A program made the position numbers and the translations under genes. 64,000 nt of DNA, from NCBI GenBank assembly GCA_026413225.1, contig JAPMTP010000101.1, forward strand, positions 62,001 through 126,000, written 5' to 3'. Below, piece after piece: positions 12,123 to 26,982 of this stretch. The notes beneath the pieces were generated by a model. That model searched no databases and was not told the origin of the DNA. It saw nothing but the letters and a program-made list of their open reading frames with translations. Source of the DNA: Otis tarda (Eukaryota > Chordata > Aves > Otidiformes > Otididae). Each line of letters opens with the position of its first letter. The first letter of the stretch is position 1.

Positions 12123-15100
12123 CTAATGGCAAACTGAAATGGAAAAGTAGAAGTACAATTTACCATGCGAAGGGATGAAGAACAGAGGAATGACCAAATA
12201 GGGCTTGTAAACTACACAGATGAAATCACCGCAATGCAATTTAAAAGGTAGAAGACAGGCACAAAGAAATGAAAAACACAGGCGGAGAACACGATGAGTG
12301 GAGATGTAAAGGCAAAATTTAGAACACAACAAAGTACAATTCCCAGAAGGAACAATGAGGAAATAAGACCAAGGGCCTTAATGAAAAAAAAATAATAAAT
12401 ACCAATGTCAAACAAAAACGTAGATAGAGAAGGAAAATGTAAAAAGCAACAGCGCTAGGGAAAACTGAGGGGGGTGGCGCGGGAAAGGTTAGAAACTAAT
12501 AATGCCGAAAGACGTAAAAGTAGACAATTTTTAAAGCCCGGGGTTTAGGAGAAGAAAGAACACACAATACAGTCAGAGAAGTAAAACGCAAACAGAGACA
12601 GATATTTGTAAAAGTGGTGGTGCTAAAAACAGACAAGAAAGAAAATGGAGAAAAGAATAAGTGACCAAGATAAAGGTAGGGGCGGGGGGGGGGATAGACA
12701 AGACATCAAGCAGTAGGGAAATAGAGACAGCAGAATGAAACAGAGATGTTAAAAGAATCTCTAAAAAGCCAGGATGCTAAGGAAAGACAAGAAATACCAA
12801 ACAAAAAAACCCAGCAAATATAATAATAATAGTCACTCGGTGATGAGTATCAGGGAAATAGAGAAAAATTTCAAAACCAGAAATTACAAACTGTAACAAG
12901 GACCTAGAAAGACAGTTTTAAAATCAAAGGCATGAATACAGACAAGAAATATTTTTTTTTGTTTTAAAGATAGCCAACAGAATAAAAGTACAGAGAAAAC
13001 GGTAGATGCAAATAAGATTAAAGTTATAAGGAGAAAGCAGGTAGCGACAGCAAGAAAAAGAAAAATGATGAAAAGCAACGTAAAGCGCAATGGCGCTATG
13101 GAAAAAAAAAAGAAAATATAATTAAAGATTATGATAGCAGACAAGGTCAAATTAGAAAATTTGAAAAGCAAAAGCACGAAAGTAATAGCAACATCCCACT
13201 AAAATGCAGACAGATATACATTTTTTAAAGTGACAGTAGAAAGGAAAAAGAAATAATTAGAACAAGAATGCAGAAAAATAAAGACAAAAGTGATAAAAGG
13301 AGACTCAGCATTTTAAAAGCATCAGGGATTAAGGATATTAAAAAAATTAAAACCCAGCATGGGTAAACTAAAATGGAGCCAGAAAAAGAACCTAATTACA
13401 TGACTGTAAAGAAGAAAGAGAAGAAAGAGATAAGTCAGAATCATTAGGAAAGTAAAGGCAAATACTGGAAAAAATAAATGCCCAGGAACCAAATAGAAAC
13501 CTAGAAAGAATAACTAAAAACCAAAGCTGCTAAGTAAGGACATATTACAACTAAAAAATAAGGGGACCAGCCAGAAGAAAAGTATATAAAAAAGGCAAAT
13601 GGTCATCAGGAAATAACGACAACAACAACAGGCATTTCTGACACGCAACTAAACTGGAGAACTACAAAGGTGGCGTTCAAAAGCGATGGCGCGGAGGGAG
13701 GATGAGAGAAGATTCAGGATCAAGAGAACAAGTTAAAGATAGCAATCGGGACAGAATTAGACAGAAAGTTTTAAAACCAACGGGGAATAATGAAATTGGG
13801 TTAAAAATTCCCAAATAGCACGGTCCACCTAAGAGACCTACGAAATTTGAAAAGCGAGGGCACTACAGATAGTCGGGACGTAATTAAAAAAAAATAAAGA
13901 TAGCAAAATAAACGCAGAAACCAGATAGGAGTAAAGAGAACATTTCAAAAGCAATTGAAGATGAAGGAAATAAGGAAAAAAATGAAAAGAAAAAACACCA
14001 AAACAAACCAGTGTCGTCCAACAAAAATAAAAATGTACAAAGAGAATTTTCGAAGTGAGGGTTCTGTGGAAGAACAAGAAATTATTATGTATGAACTGCA
14101 AAGGGCATAAAAGTAGGCACTGAATGAATGCTGAAAAAGCAATGGGGAAATGGGAAATAAAATGAAAGCTAAAAAAATAGGGACAGCACGCTGAAAGAGA
14201 CTTAGAAAGAAAGTTTCAAAACCCAGAATGCTAAGGAAATAAATAGTTTCTTAAAAGACAGCAGAGGGAAAGAAAAGTAGACGCAGAAAAGTGGCGAGTG
14301 TTAGAGAAAATAAGACAAAAAATAAAAAAAAAAAAAAAATACAGACAGCTACCTAAAACAGATGTATTAAGCAAAATGAAGATTCGGGGTACTGAGCAAA
14401 CGTGAGCAATAATTTAAAAACCAAGAAATAAAGACAGCAAGCAAGATAAATGTACAAAATCTTTTAAATTACAGGGAGTAGGGAGATTAACACACACACA
14501 AAAAAAAACCAAACCACAAAGTTACATCGAACTAAAACAGGGAGATAGAAAGAAAATCTAAAGGGTGCCAACAGTAATGAAAGAGGAGAAATACCAAAAA
14601 TCAAAGACGTGGAAGGAAAAATGCAGCCATAGAATAAACATTTCAAAAGCGCGAGGGGAGGAGGGAAATAAATGGGAAAAAAAAAGACAAGACGTGACAC
14701 AAACTTAACCGGAGATGTAGAAAAATGTAAAAAGCGAGGATGCTAAGGAAACAGAAGAAGAACTTGGAGGACACACATTGAGTGGGGAAAAAAAGAAGAC
14801 GTATAAAGAAGCTTTTAAGAGTGAGGCAGATTAGGGAAATACACGTTAAAATTTCTAACGAGGGACGATAAACTAACAGAAACGTAGCAAAAATTTCAAA
14901 GGCAGTGACGCAAACAAAATGCAATAGCTAATTAACCGATGACAAAATAAGGACAGAGATAAAAGTAGAAAATTGAAATGGTTAGAGATGAGAGCAATAT
15001 AGAGGAAACTTTTAAACCACACAAGTACATGTACCTAAAACAGCAGTAGAAAGAAAATTTAGAAAGTAAAGGCACTTATTTCAACAGGAAAAAAATAAAA

Positions 15101-15180
15101 AATGTGAAGACAGCAAATAAAAGTAAAAGAAAATGTCAAAAGCAACAGAGATTAAGAAAAGGAAATAAAATCGATAAACA
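12123..15180 (+). repeat. Array unit 4 (L type, subfamily A)
   Basis: A complete unit of 3058 bp. Its first part carries a variant set (AATGCAATTTAAAAGG near 12233, AATTCCCAGAAGG near 12338) shared with the units at 18021 and 23921, all of which follow S-type blocks. With the next unit it forms a 5898-bp L+S dimer. Confidence 0.94.
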
Positions 15181-18020
15181 CTAATGGCAAACTGAAACGG
15201 AAAGGTAGAAGTACAATTTACCATGCGAAGGGATGAAGAACAGAGGAATGACCAAATAGGGCTTGTAAACTACACAGATGAAATCACCGCAACGCAATTT
15301 AAAACGTAGAAGACAGGCACAAAGAAATGAAAAACACAGGCGGAGAACACGATGAGTGGAGATGTAAAGGCAAAATTTAGAAAACAACAAAGTACAATAC
15401 CCAAGAGGAACAATGAGAAAATAAGACCAAGGGCCTTAATGAAAAGCAAATAATAAATAGCAATGTCAAACAAAAACGTAGATAGAAAGGAAAATGTAAA
15501 AAGCAACAGCGCTAGGGAAAACTGAGGGGGTGGCGCGGGAAAGGTTAAAAACTAATAATGCCGAAAGACGTAAAAGTAGAAAATTTTTAAAGCCCGAGGT
15601 TTAGGAGAAGAACGAACACACAATACAGTCAGAGAAGTAAAACGCAAACAGAGACAGATATTTGTAAAAGTGGTGGTGCTAAAAACAGACAAGAAAAAAA
15701 TGGAGAAAAAAAAGTAACCAAGGTAAAGGTGGACATGGGGGGAAAAAAAGACAAGGCATCAAGCATTAGGGAAATAGAGACAGCAGAATGAAACAGAGAT
15801 GTTTAAAGAATCTCTAAAAAGCCAGGATGCTAAGGAAAGACAAGAAATACCAAACAAAAAAACCCAGCAAATATAATAATAGTCACTCGGTGATGAGTAT
15901 CAGGGAAATAGAGAAAAATTTCAAACCCAGAAATTACAAACTGTAACAAGGACCTAGAAAGACAGTTTTAAAATCAAAGGCGTGAATACAGACAAGAAAT
16001 ATTTTTTTTTGTTTTAAAGATAGCCAACAGAATAAAAGTACAGAGAAAACGGTAGATGCAAATAAGATTAAGGTTATAAGGAGAAAGCAGGTAGCGACAG
16101 CAAGAAAAAGAAAAATGATGAAAAGCAACGTAAAGCGCAATGGTGCTATGGAAAAAAAAGAAAATATAATTAAAGATTATGATAGCAGACAAGGTCAAAT
16201 TAGAAAATTTGAAAAGCAAAAGCACGAAAGTAATAGCAACATCCCACTAAAATGCAGACAGATATACATTTTTAAAAGTGACAGTAGAAAGGAAAAAGAA
16301 ATAATTAGAACAAGAATGCAGAAAAATAAAGACAAAAGTGATAAAAGGAGACTCAGCATTTTAAAAGCATCAGGGATTAAGGATATTAAAAAAATTAAAA
16401 CCCAGCATGGGTAAACTAAAATGGAGCCAGAAAAAGAACCTAATTACATGACTGTAAAGAAGAAAGAGAAGAAAGAGATAAGTCAGAATCATTAGGAAAG
16501 TAAAGGCAAATACTGGAAAAAATAAATGCCCAGGAACCAAATAGAAACCTAGAAAGAATAACTAAAAACCAAAGCTGCTAAGTAAGGACATATTACAACT
16601 AAAAAATAAGGGGACCAGCCAGAAGAAAAGTATATAAAAAAGGCAAATGGTCATCAGGAAATAACGACAACAACAACAGGCATTTCTGACACGCAACTAA
16701 ACTGGAGAACTACAAAGGTGGCGTTCAAAAGCGATGGCGCGGAGGGAGGATGAGAGAAGATTCAGGATCAAGAGAACAAGTTAAAGATAGCAATCGGGAC
16801 AGAATTAGACAGAAAGTTTTAAAACCAACGGGGAATAATGAAATTGGGTTAAAAATTCCCAAATAGCACGGTCCACCTAAGAGACCTACGAAATTTGAAA
16901 AGCGAGGGCACTACAGATAGTCGGGACGTAATTAAAAAAAAAATAAAGATAGCAAAATAAACGCAGAAACCAGATAGGAGTAAAGAGAACATTTCAAAAG
17001 CAATTGAAGATGAAGGAAATAAGGAAAAAAATGAAAAGAAAAAACACCAAAACAAACCAGTGTCGTCCAACAAAAATAAAAATGTACAAAGAGAATTTTC
17101 GAAGTGAGGGTTCTGTGGAAGAACAAGAAATTATTATGTATGAACTGCAAAGGGCATAAAAGTAGGCACTGAATGAATGCTGAAAAAGCAATGGGGAAAT
17201 GGGAAATAAAATGAAAGCTAAAAAAATAGGGACAGCACGCTGAAAGAGACTTAGAAAGAAAGTTTCAAAACCCAGAATGCTAAGGAAATAAATAGTTTCT
17301 TAAAAGACAGCAGAGGGAAAGAAAAGTAGACGCAGAAAAGTGGCGAGTGTTAGAGAAAATAAGAAAAAAAATAAAAAAAAAAAAATACAGACAGCTACCT
17401 AAAACAGATGTATTAAGCAAAATGAAGATTCGGGGTACTGAGCAAACGTGAGCAATAATTTAAAAACCAAGAAATAAAGACAGCAAGCAAGATAAATGTA
17501 CAAAATCTTTTAAATTACAGGGAGTAGGGAGATTAACACACAAAAAAACAAACCACAAAGTTACATCGAACTAAAACAGGGACATAGAAAGAAAATCAAA
17601 AGGGCGCCAACAGTAACAGTAACGAAAGAGGAGAAAAAAGTCGACATATAAAGAAGCTTTTAAGAGTGAGGCAGATCAGGGAAATACACGTTAAAATTTC
17701 TAACGAGGGACGATAAACTAACAGAAACGTGGCAAAAATTTCAAAGGCAGTGACACAAACAAAATGCAATAGCTAAATAACAGATGACAAAATAAGGACA
17801 GAGATAAAAGTAGAAAATTGAAATGGTTAGGGATGAGAGCAATATAGAGGAAACTTTTAAACCACACAAGTACCTAAAACAGCAGTAGAAAGAAAATTTA
17901 GAAAGTAAAGGCACTTATTTCAACAGGAAAAAAATAAAAAATGTGAAGACAGCAAATAAAAGTAAAAAGAAAATGTCAAAAGCAACAGAGATTAAGAAAA
18001 TGAAATAAAATCGATAAACA
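15181..18020 (+). repeat. Array unit 5 (S type, subfamily A)
   Basis: The shortest complete unit (2840 bp), lacking the L segment near 17620-17645. It has TGGTGCTATGG near 16141 instead of the usual TGGCGCTATGG, shared with units 6, 7 and 9. A 99-codon plus-strand frame (16115-16414) is a composition shadow. Confidence 0.94.
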
Positions 18021-21000
18021 CTAATGGCAAACTGAAATGGAAAAGTAGAAGTACAATTTACCATGCGAAGGGATGAAGAACAGAGGAATGACCAAATAGG
18101 GCTTGTAAACTACACAGATGAAATCACCGCAATGCAATTTAAAAGGTAGAAGACAGGCACAAAGAAATGAAAAACACAGGCGGAGAACACGATGAGTGGA
18201 GATGTAAAGGCAAAATTTAGAACACAACAAAGTACAATTCCCAGAAGGAACAATGAGGAAATAAGACCAAGGGCCTTAATGAAAAAAAAAATAATAAATA
18301 CCAATGTCAAACAAAAACGTAGATAGAGAAGGAAAATGTAAAAAGCAACAGCGCTAGGGAAAACTGAGGGGTGGCGCGGGAAAGGTTAGAAACTAATAAT
18401 GCCGAAAGACGTAAAAGTAGACAATTTTTAAAGCCCGGGGTTTAGGAGAAGAAAGAACACACAATACAGTCAGAGAAGTAAAACGCAAACAGAGACAGAT
18501 ATTTGTAAAAGTGGTGGTGCTAAAAACAGACAAGAAAGAAAATGGAGAAAAGAATAAGTGACCAAGATAAAGGTAGGGGGCGGGGGGGGATAGACAAGAC
18601 ATCAAGCAGTAGGGAAATAGAGACAGCAGAATGAAACAGAGATGTTAAAAGAATCTCTAAAAAGCCAGGATGCTAAGGAAAGACAAGAAATACCAAACAA
18701 AAAAACCCAGCAAATATAATAATAATAGTCAGTCGGTGATGAGTATCAGGGAAATAGAGAAAAATTTCAAACCCAGAAATTACAAACTGTAACAAGGACC
18801 TAGAAAGACAGTTTTAAAATCAAAGGCGTGAATACAGACAAGAAATATTTTTTTTTGTTTTAAAGATAGCCAACAGAATAAAAGTACAGAGAAAACGGTA
18901 GATGCAAATAAGATTAAAGTTATAAGGAGAAAGCAGGTAGCGACAGCAAGAAAAAGAAAAATGATGAAAAGCAACGTAAAGCGCAATGGTGCTATGGAAA
19001 AAAAAAGAAAATATAATTAAAGATTATGATAGCAGACAAGGTCAAATTAGAAAATTTGAAAAGCAAAAGCACGAAAGTAATAGCAACATCCCACTAAAAT
19101 GCAGACAGATATACATTTTTAAAAGTGACAGTAGAAAGGAAAAAGAAATAATTAGAACAAGAATGCAGAAAAATAAAGACAAAAGTGATAAAAGGAGACT
19201 CAGCATTTTAAAAGCATCAGGGATTAAGGATATTAAAAAAATTAAAACCCAGCATGGGTAAACTAAAATGGAGCCAGAAAAAGAACCTAATTACATGACT
19301 GTAAAGAAGAAAGAGAAGAAAGAGATAAGTCAGAATCATTAGGAAAGTAAAGGCAAATACTGGGAAAAATAAATGCCCAGGAACCAAATAGAAACCTAGA
19401 AAGAATAACTAAAAACCAAAGCTGCTAAGTAAGGACATATTACAACTAAAAAATAAGGGGACCAGCCAGAAGAAAAGTATATAAAAAAGGCAAATGGTCA
19501 TCAGGAAATAACGACAACAACAACAGGCATTTCTGACACGCAACTAAACTGGAGAACTACAAAGGTGGCGTTCAAAAGCGATGGCGCGGAGGGAGGATGA
19601 GAGAAGATTCAGGATCAAGAGAACAAGTTAAAGATAGCAATCGGGACAGAATTAGACAGAAAGTTTTAAAACCAACGGGGAATAATGAAATTGGGTTAAA
19701 AATTCCCAAATAGCACGGTCCACCTAAGAGACCTACGAAATTTGAAAAGCGAGGGCACTACAGATAGTCGGGACGTAATTAAAAAAAAAATAAAGATAGC
19801 AAAATAAACGCAGAAACCAGATAGGAGTAAAGAGAACATTTCAAAAGCAATTGAAGATGAAGGAAATAAGGAAAAAAATGAAAAGAAAAAACACCAAAAC
19901 AAACCAGTGTCGTCCAACAAAAATAAAAATGTACAAAGAGAATTTTCGAAGTGAGGGTTCTGTGGAAGAACAAGAAATTATTATGTATGAACTGCAAAGG
20001 GCATAAAAGTAGGCACTGAATGAATGCTGAAAAAGCAATGGGGAAATGGGAAATAAAATGAAAGCTAAAAAAATAGGGACAGCACGCTGAAAGAGACTTA
20101 GAAAGAAAGTTTCAAAACCCAGAATGCTAAGGAAATAGTTTCTTAAAAGACAGCAGAGGGAAAGAAAAGTAGACGCAGAAAAGTGGCGAGTGTTAGAGAA
20201 AATAAGACAAAAAATAAAAAACAAAAAAAAATACAGACAGCTACCTAAAACAGATGTATTAAGCAAAATGAAGATTCGGGGTACTGAGCAAACGTGAGCA
20301 ATAATTTAAAAACCAAGAAATAAAGACAGCAAGCAAGATAAATGTACAAAATCTTTTAAATTACAGGGAGTAGGGAGATTAACACACACACAAAAAAAAA
20401 ACCAAACCACAAAGTTACATCGAACTAAAACAGGGAGATAGAAAGAAAATCTAAAGGGTGCCAACAGTAATGAAAGAGGAGAAATACCAAAAATCAAAGA
20501 CGTGGAAGGAAAAATGCAGTCATAGAATAAACATTTCAAAAGCGCGAGGGGAGGAGGGAAATAAATGGGAAAAAAAAAGACAAGACGTGACACAAACTTA
20601 ACCGGAGATGTAGAAAAATGTAAAAAGCGAGGATGCTAAGGAAACAGAAGAAGAACTTGGAGGACACACATTGAGTGGGGAAAAAAAGACGACGTATAAA
20701 GAAGCTTTTAAGAGTGAGGCAGATTAGGGAAATACACGTTAAAATTTCTAACGAGGGACGATAAACTAACAGAAACGTAGCAAAAATTTCAAAGGCAGTG
20801 ACGCAAACAAAATGCAATAGCTAATTAACCGATGACAAAATAAGGACAGAGATAAAAGTAGAAAATTGAAATGGTTAGAGATGAGAGCAATATAGAGGAA
20901 ACTTTTAAACCACACAAGTACATGTACCTAAAACAGCAGTAGAAAGACAATTTAGAAAGTAAAGGCACTTATTTCAACAGGAAAAAAATAAAAAATGTGA

Positions 21001-21074
21001 AGACAGCAAATAAAAGTAAAAAGAAAATGTCAAAAGCAACAGAGATTAAGAAAAGGAAATAAAATCGATAAACA
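18021..21074 (+). repeat. Array unit 6 (L type, subfamily A)
   Basis: A complete unit of 3054 bp and the first half of the second L+S dimer. By eye it closely follows unit 4 at its start (AATGCAATTTAAAAGG near 18131), with small differences in the G run near 18576-18591. Confidence 0.94.
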
Positions 21075-23920
21075 CTAATGGCAAACTGAAACGGAAAGGT
21101 AGAAGTACAATTTACCATGCGAAGGGATGAAGAACAGAGGAATGACCAAATAGGGCTTGTAAACTACACAGATGAAATCACCGCAACGCAATTTAAAACG
21201 TAGAAGACAGGCACAAAGAAATGAAAAACACAGGCGGAGAACACGATGAGTGGAGATGTAAAGGCAAAATTTAGAAAACAACAAAGTACAATACCCAAGA
21301 GGAACAATGAGGAAATAAGACCAAGGGCCTTAATGAAAAGCAAATAATAAATACCAATGTCAAACTAAAACGTAGATAGAAAGGAAAATGTAAAAAGCAA
21401 CAGCGCTAGGGAAAACTGAGGGGGTGGCGCGGGAAAGGTTAAAAACTAATAATGCCGAAAGACGTAAAAGTAGAAAATTTTTAAAGCCCGAGATTTAGGA
21501 GAAGAAAGAACACACAATACAGTCAGAGAAGTAAAACGCAAACAGAGACAGATATTTGTAAAAGTGGTGGTGCTAAAAACAGACAAGAAAAAAAAATGGA
21601 GAAAAAAAAGTAACCAAGGTAAAGGTGGACATGGGGGGAAAAAAAGACAAGGCATCAAGCATTAGGGAAATAGAGACAGCAGAATGAAACAGAGATGTTT
21701 AAAGAATCTCTAAAAAGCCAGGATGCTAAGGAAAGACAAGAAATACCAAACAAAAAAACCCAGCAAATATAATAATAGTCAGTCGGTGATGAGTATCAGG
21801 GAAATAGAGAAAAATTTCAAACCCAGAAATTACAAACTGTAACAAGGACCTAGAAAGACAGTTTTAAAATCAAAGGCGTGAATACAGACAAGAAATATTT
21901 TTTTTTGTTTTAAAGATAGCCAACAGAATAAAAGTACAGAGAAAACGGTAGATGCAAATAAGATTAAGGTTATAAGGAGAAAGCAGGTAGCGACAGCAAG
22001 AAAAAGAAAAATGATGAAAAGCAACGTAAAGCGCAATGGTGCTATGGAAAAAAAAAAGAAAATATAATTAAAGATTATGATAGCAGACAAGGTCAAATTA
22101 GAAAATTTGAAAAGCAAAAGCACGAAAGTAATAGCAACATCCCACTAAAATGCAGACAGATATACATTTTTAAAAGTGACAGTAGAAAGGAAAAAGAAAT
22201 AATTAGAACAAGAATGCAGAAAAATAAAGACAAAAGTGATAAAAGGAGACTCAGCATTTTAAAAGCATCAGGGATTAAGGATATTAAAAAAATTAAAACC
22301 CAGCATGGGTAAACTAAAATGGAGCCAGAAAAAGAACCTAATTACATGACTGTAAAGAAGAAAGAGAAGAAAGAGATAAGTCAGAATCATTAGGAAAGTA
22401 AAGGCAAATACTGGGAAAAATAAATGCCCAGGAACCAAATAGAAACCTAGAAAGAATAACTAAAAACCAAAGCTGCTAAGTAAGGACATATTACAACTAA
22501 AAAATAAGGGGACCAGCCAGAAGAAAAGTATATAAAAAAGGCAAATGGTCATCAGGAAATAACGACAACAACAACAGGCATTTCTGACACGCAACTAAAC
22601 TGGAGAACTACAAAGGTGGCGTTCAAAAGCGATGGCGCGGAGGGAGGATGAGAGAAGATTCAGGATCAAGAGAACAAGTTAAAGATAGCAATCGGGACAG
22701 AATTAGACAGAAAGTTTTAAAACCAACGGGGAATAATGAAATTGGGTTAAAAATTCCCAAATAGCACGGTCCACCTAAGAGACCTACAAAATTTGAAAAG
22801 CGAGGGCACTACAGATAGTCGGGACGTAATTAAAAAAAAAATAAAGATAGCAAAATAAACGCAGAAACCAGATAGGAGTAAAGAGAACATTTCAAAAGCA
22901 ATTGAAGATGAAGGAAATAAGGAAAAAAATGAAAAGAAAAAAACACCAAAACAAACCAGTGTCGTCCAACAAAAATAAAAATGTACAAAGAGAATTTTCG
23001 AAGTGAGGGTTCTGTGGAAGAACAAGAAATTATTATGTATGAACTGCAAAGGGCATAAAAGTAGGCACTGAATGAATGCTGAAAAAGCAATGGGGAAATG
23101 GGAAATAAAATGAAAGCTAAAAAATAGGGACAGCACGCTGAAAGAGACTTAGAAAGAAAGTTTCAAAACCCAGAATGCTAAGGAAATAAATAGTTTCTTA
23201 AAAGACAGCAGAGGGAAAGAAAAGTAGACGCAGAAAAGTGGCGAGTGTTAGAGAAAATAAGAAAAAAAATAATAAAAAAAAAATACAGACAGCTACCTAA
23301 AACAGATGTATTAAGCAAAATGAAGATTCGGGGTACTGAGCAAACGTGAGCAATAATTTAAAAACCAAGAAATAAAGACAGCAAGCAAGATAAATGTACA
23401 AAATCTTTTAAATTACAGGGAGTAGGGAGATTAACACACAAAAAAAACAAACCACAAAGTTACATCGAACTAAAACAGGGACATAGAAAGAAAATCAAAA
23501 GGGCGCCAACAGTAACAGTAACGAAAGAGGAGAAAAAAAGTCGACATATAAAGAAGCTTTTAAGAGTGAGGCAGATCAGGGAAATACACGTTAAAATTTC
23601 TAACGAGGGACGATAAACTAACAGAAACGTAGCAAAAATTTCAAAGGCAGTGACACAAACAAAATGCAATAGCTAAATAACAGATGACAAAATAAGGACA
23701 GAGATAAAAGTAGAAAATTGAAATGGTTAGGGATGAGAGCAATATAGAGGAAACTTTTAAACCACACAAGTACCTAAAACAGCAGTAGAAAGACAATTTA
23801 GAAAGTAAAGGCACTTATTTCAACAGGAAAAAAATAAAAAATGTGAAGACAGCAAATAAAAGTAAAAAGAAAATGTCAAAAGCAACAGAGATTAAGAAAA
23901 TGAAATAAAATCGATAAACA
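21075..23920 (+). repeat. Array unit 7 (S type, subfamily A)
   Basis: A complete unit of 2846 bp without the L segment (compare 23521-23550). GCCCGAGATTTAGG near 21486 is a rare variant shared with the first part of the unit at 30033, which marks that unit as a mosaic. Confidence 0.94.
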
Positions 23921-26900
23921 CTAATGGCAAACTGAAATGGAAAAGTAGAAGTACAATTTACCATGCGAAGGGATGAAGAACAGAGGAATGACCAAATAGG
24001 GCTTGTAAACTACACAGATGAAATCACCGCAATGCAATTTAAAAGGTAGAAGACAGGCACAAAGAAATGAAAAACACAGGCGGAGAACACGATGAGTGGA
24101 GATGTAAAGGCAAAATTTAGAACACAACAAAGTACAATTCCCAGAAGGAACAATGAGGAAATAAGACCAAGGGCCTTAATGAAAAAAATAATAAATACCA
24201 ATGTCAAACAAAAACGTAGATAGAGAAGGAAAATGTAAAAAGCAACAGCGCTAGGGAAAACTGAGGGGGTGGCGCGGGAAAGGTTAGAAACTAATAATGC
24301 CGAAAGACGTAAAAGTAGACAATTTTTAAAGCCCGGGGTTTAGGAGAAGAAAGAACACACAATACAGTCAGAGAAGTAAAACGCAAACAGAGACAGATAT
24401 TTGTAAAAGTGGTGGTGCTAAAAACAGACAAGAAAGAAAATGGAGAAAAGAATAAGTGACCAAGATAAAGGTAGACACAGGGGGCGGGGGGGGGGAAGAC
24501 AAGACATCAAGCATTAGGGAAATAGAGACAGCAGAATGAAACAGAGATGTTAAAAGAATCTCTAAAAAGCCAGGATGCTAAGGAAAGACGAGAAATAACA
24601 AACAAAAAAAACCCAGCAAACATAATAATAGTCACTCGGTGATGAGTATCAGGGAAATAGAGAAAAATTTCAAAACCAGAAATTACAAACTGTAACAAGG
24701 ACCTAGAAAGACAGTTTTAAAATCAAAGGCGTGAATACAGACAAGAAATATGTTTTTTGTTTTAAAGATAGCCAACAGAATAAAAGTACAGAGAAAACGG
24801 TAGATGCAAATAAGATTAAGGTTATGAGGAGAAAGCAGGTAGCGACAGCAAGAAAAAGAAAAACGATGAAAAGCAACATAAAGCGCAATGGCGCTATGGA
24901 AAAAAAAAAGAAAAAAATAATTAAAGATTATGATAGCAGACAAGGTCAAATTAGAAAATTTGAAAAGCAAAAGCACGCAAGTAATAGCAACATCCCACCA
25001 AAATGCAGACAGATATACATTTTTTAAAGTGACAGTAGAAAGGAAAAAGAAGTAATTAGAACAAAAATGCAGAAAAATAAAGACAAAAGTGTTAAAAGGA
25101 GACTCAGCATTTTAAAAGCATCAGGGATTAAGGATATTAAAAAAATTAAAACCCAGCATGGGTAAACTAAAATGGAGCCAGAAAAAGAACCTAATTACAT
25201 GACTGTAAAGAAGAAAGAGAAGAAAGAGATAAGTCAGAATCATTAGGAAAGTAAAGGCAAATACTGGAGAAAATAAATGCCCAGGAAACAAATAGAAACC
25301 TAGAAAGAATAACTAAAACCCAAAGCTGCTAAGTAAGGACATATTACAACTAAAAAATAAGGGGACCAGCCACAAGAAAAGTATATAAAAAAAGCAAATG
25401 CTAATCAGGAAATAACAACAGCAACAACAACAAAAAAGGCATTTCTGACACGCAACTAAACTGGAGAACTACAAAGGTGGCGTTCAAAAGCGATGGCGCG
25501 GAGGGAGGATGAGAGAAGATTCAGGATCAAGAGAACAAGTTAAAGATAGCAATCGGGACAGAATTAGACAGAAAGTTTTAAAACCAACGGGGAATAACGA
25601 AATGGGGTTAAAAATTCCCAAATAGCACGGTCCACCTAAGAGACCTACAAAATTTGAAAAGCGAGGGCACTACAGATAGTCGGGACGTAATTAAAAAAAA
25701 ATAAAGATAGCAAAATAAATGCAGAAACCAGATAGGAGTAAAGAGAACATTTCAAAAGCAATTGAAGATGAAGGAAATAAGGAAAAAAATGGAAAAAAAA
25801 AAAAACCAAACCAGTGTCGTCCAACAAAAATAAAAATGTACAAAGAGAATTTTCGAAGTGAGGGTTCTGTGGAAGAACAAGAAATTATTATGTATGAACT
25901 GCAAAGGACATAAAAGTAGGCACTGAATGAATGCTGAAAAAGCAATGGGGAAATGGGAAATAAAATGAAAGCTAAAAAAATAGGGACAGCACGCTGAAAG
26001 AGACTTAGAAAGAAAGTTTCAAAACCCAGAATGCTAAGGAAATAAATAGTTTCTTAAAAGACAGCAGAGGGAAAGAAAAGTAGACGCAGAAAAGTGGCGA
26101 GTGTTAGAGAAAATAAGACAAAAACTAAAAAAAAAAAAGAAAAACTACAGACAGCTACCTAAAACAGATGTATTAAGCAAAATGAAGATTCGGGGTACTG
26201 AGCAAATGTGAGCAATAATTTAAAAACCAAGAAATAAAGACAGCAAGCAAGATAAATGTACAAAATCTTTTAAATTACAGGGAGTAGGGAGATTAACACA
26301 AAAAAAAAAACAAACCACAAAGTTACATCGAACTAAAACAGGGAGATAGAAAGAAAATCTAAAGGGTGCCAACAGTAATGAAAGAGGAGAAATACCAAAA
26401 ATCAAAGACGTGGAAGGAAAAATGCAGCCATAGAATAAACATTTCAAAAGCGCGAGGGGAGGAGGGAAATAAATGGGAAAAAAAAAGACAAGACGTGACA
26501 CAAACTTAACCGGAGATGTAGAAAAATGTAAAAAGCGAGGATGCTAAGGAAACAGAAGAAGAACTTGGAGGACACACATTGAGTGGGGAAAAAAAGAAGA
26601 CGTATAAAGAAGCTTTTAAGAGTGAGGCAGATCAGGGAAATACACGTTAAAATTTCTAACGAGGGACGATAAACTAACAGAAACGTAGCAAGAATTTCAA
26701 AGGCAGTGACGCAAACAAAATGCAATAGCTAATTAACCGATGACAAAATAAGGACAGAGATAAAAGTAGAAAATTGAAATGGTTAGAGATGAGAGCAATA
26801 TAGAGGAAACTTTTAAACCACACAAGTACATGTACCTAAAACAGCAGTAGAAAGACAATTTAGAAAGTAAAGGCACTTATTTCAACAGGAAAAAAATAAA

Positions 26901-26982
26901 AAATGTGAAGACAGCAAATAAAAGTAAAAAGAAAATGTCAAAAGCAACAGAGATTAAGAAAAGGAAATAAAATCGGTAAACA
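23921..26982 (+). repeat. Array unit 8 (L type, subfamily A)
   Basis: A complete unit of 3062 bp. It carries rare variants GAAATAACAAAC near 24591, CAGCAAACATAAT near 24615, AAGTGTTAAAAGG near 25087 and AAATGCTAATCAGG near 25395. The unit at 30033 shares all of these in its later part. The G tract near 24480-24496 is interrupted by a single C. Confidence 0.94.

Noticed and set aside
19841..20266. A 141-codon minus-strand frame, also seen at 37956-38381
   Set aside because: It exists only where nearby A runs have particular lengths. Equivalent positions in the other units are broken, as expected for non-coding repeat.
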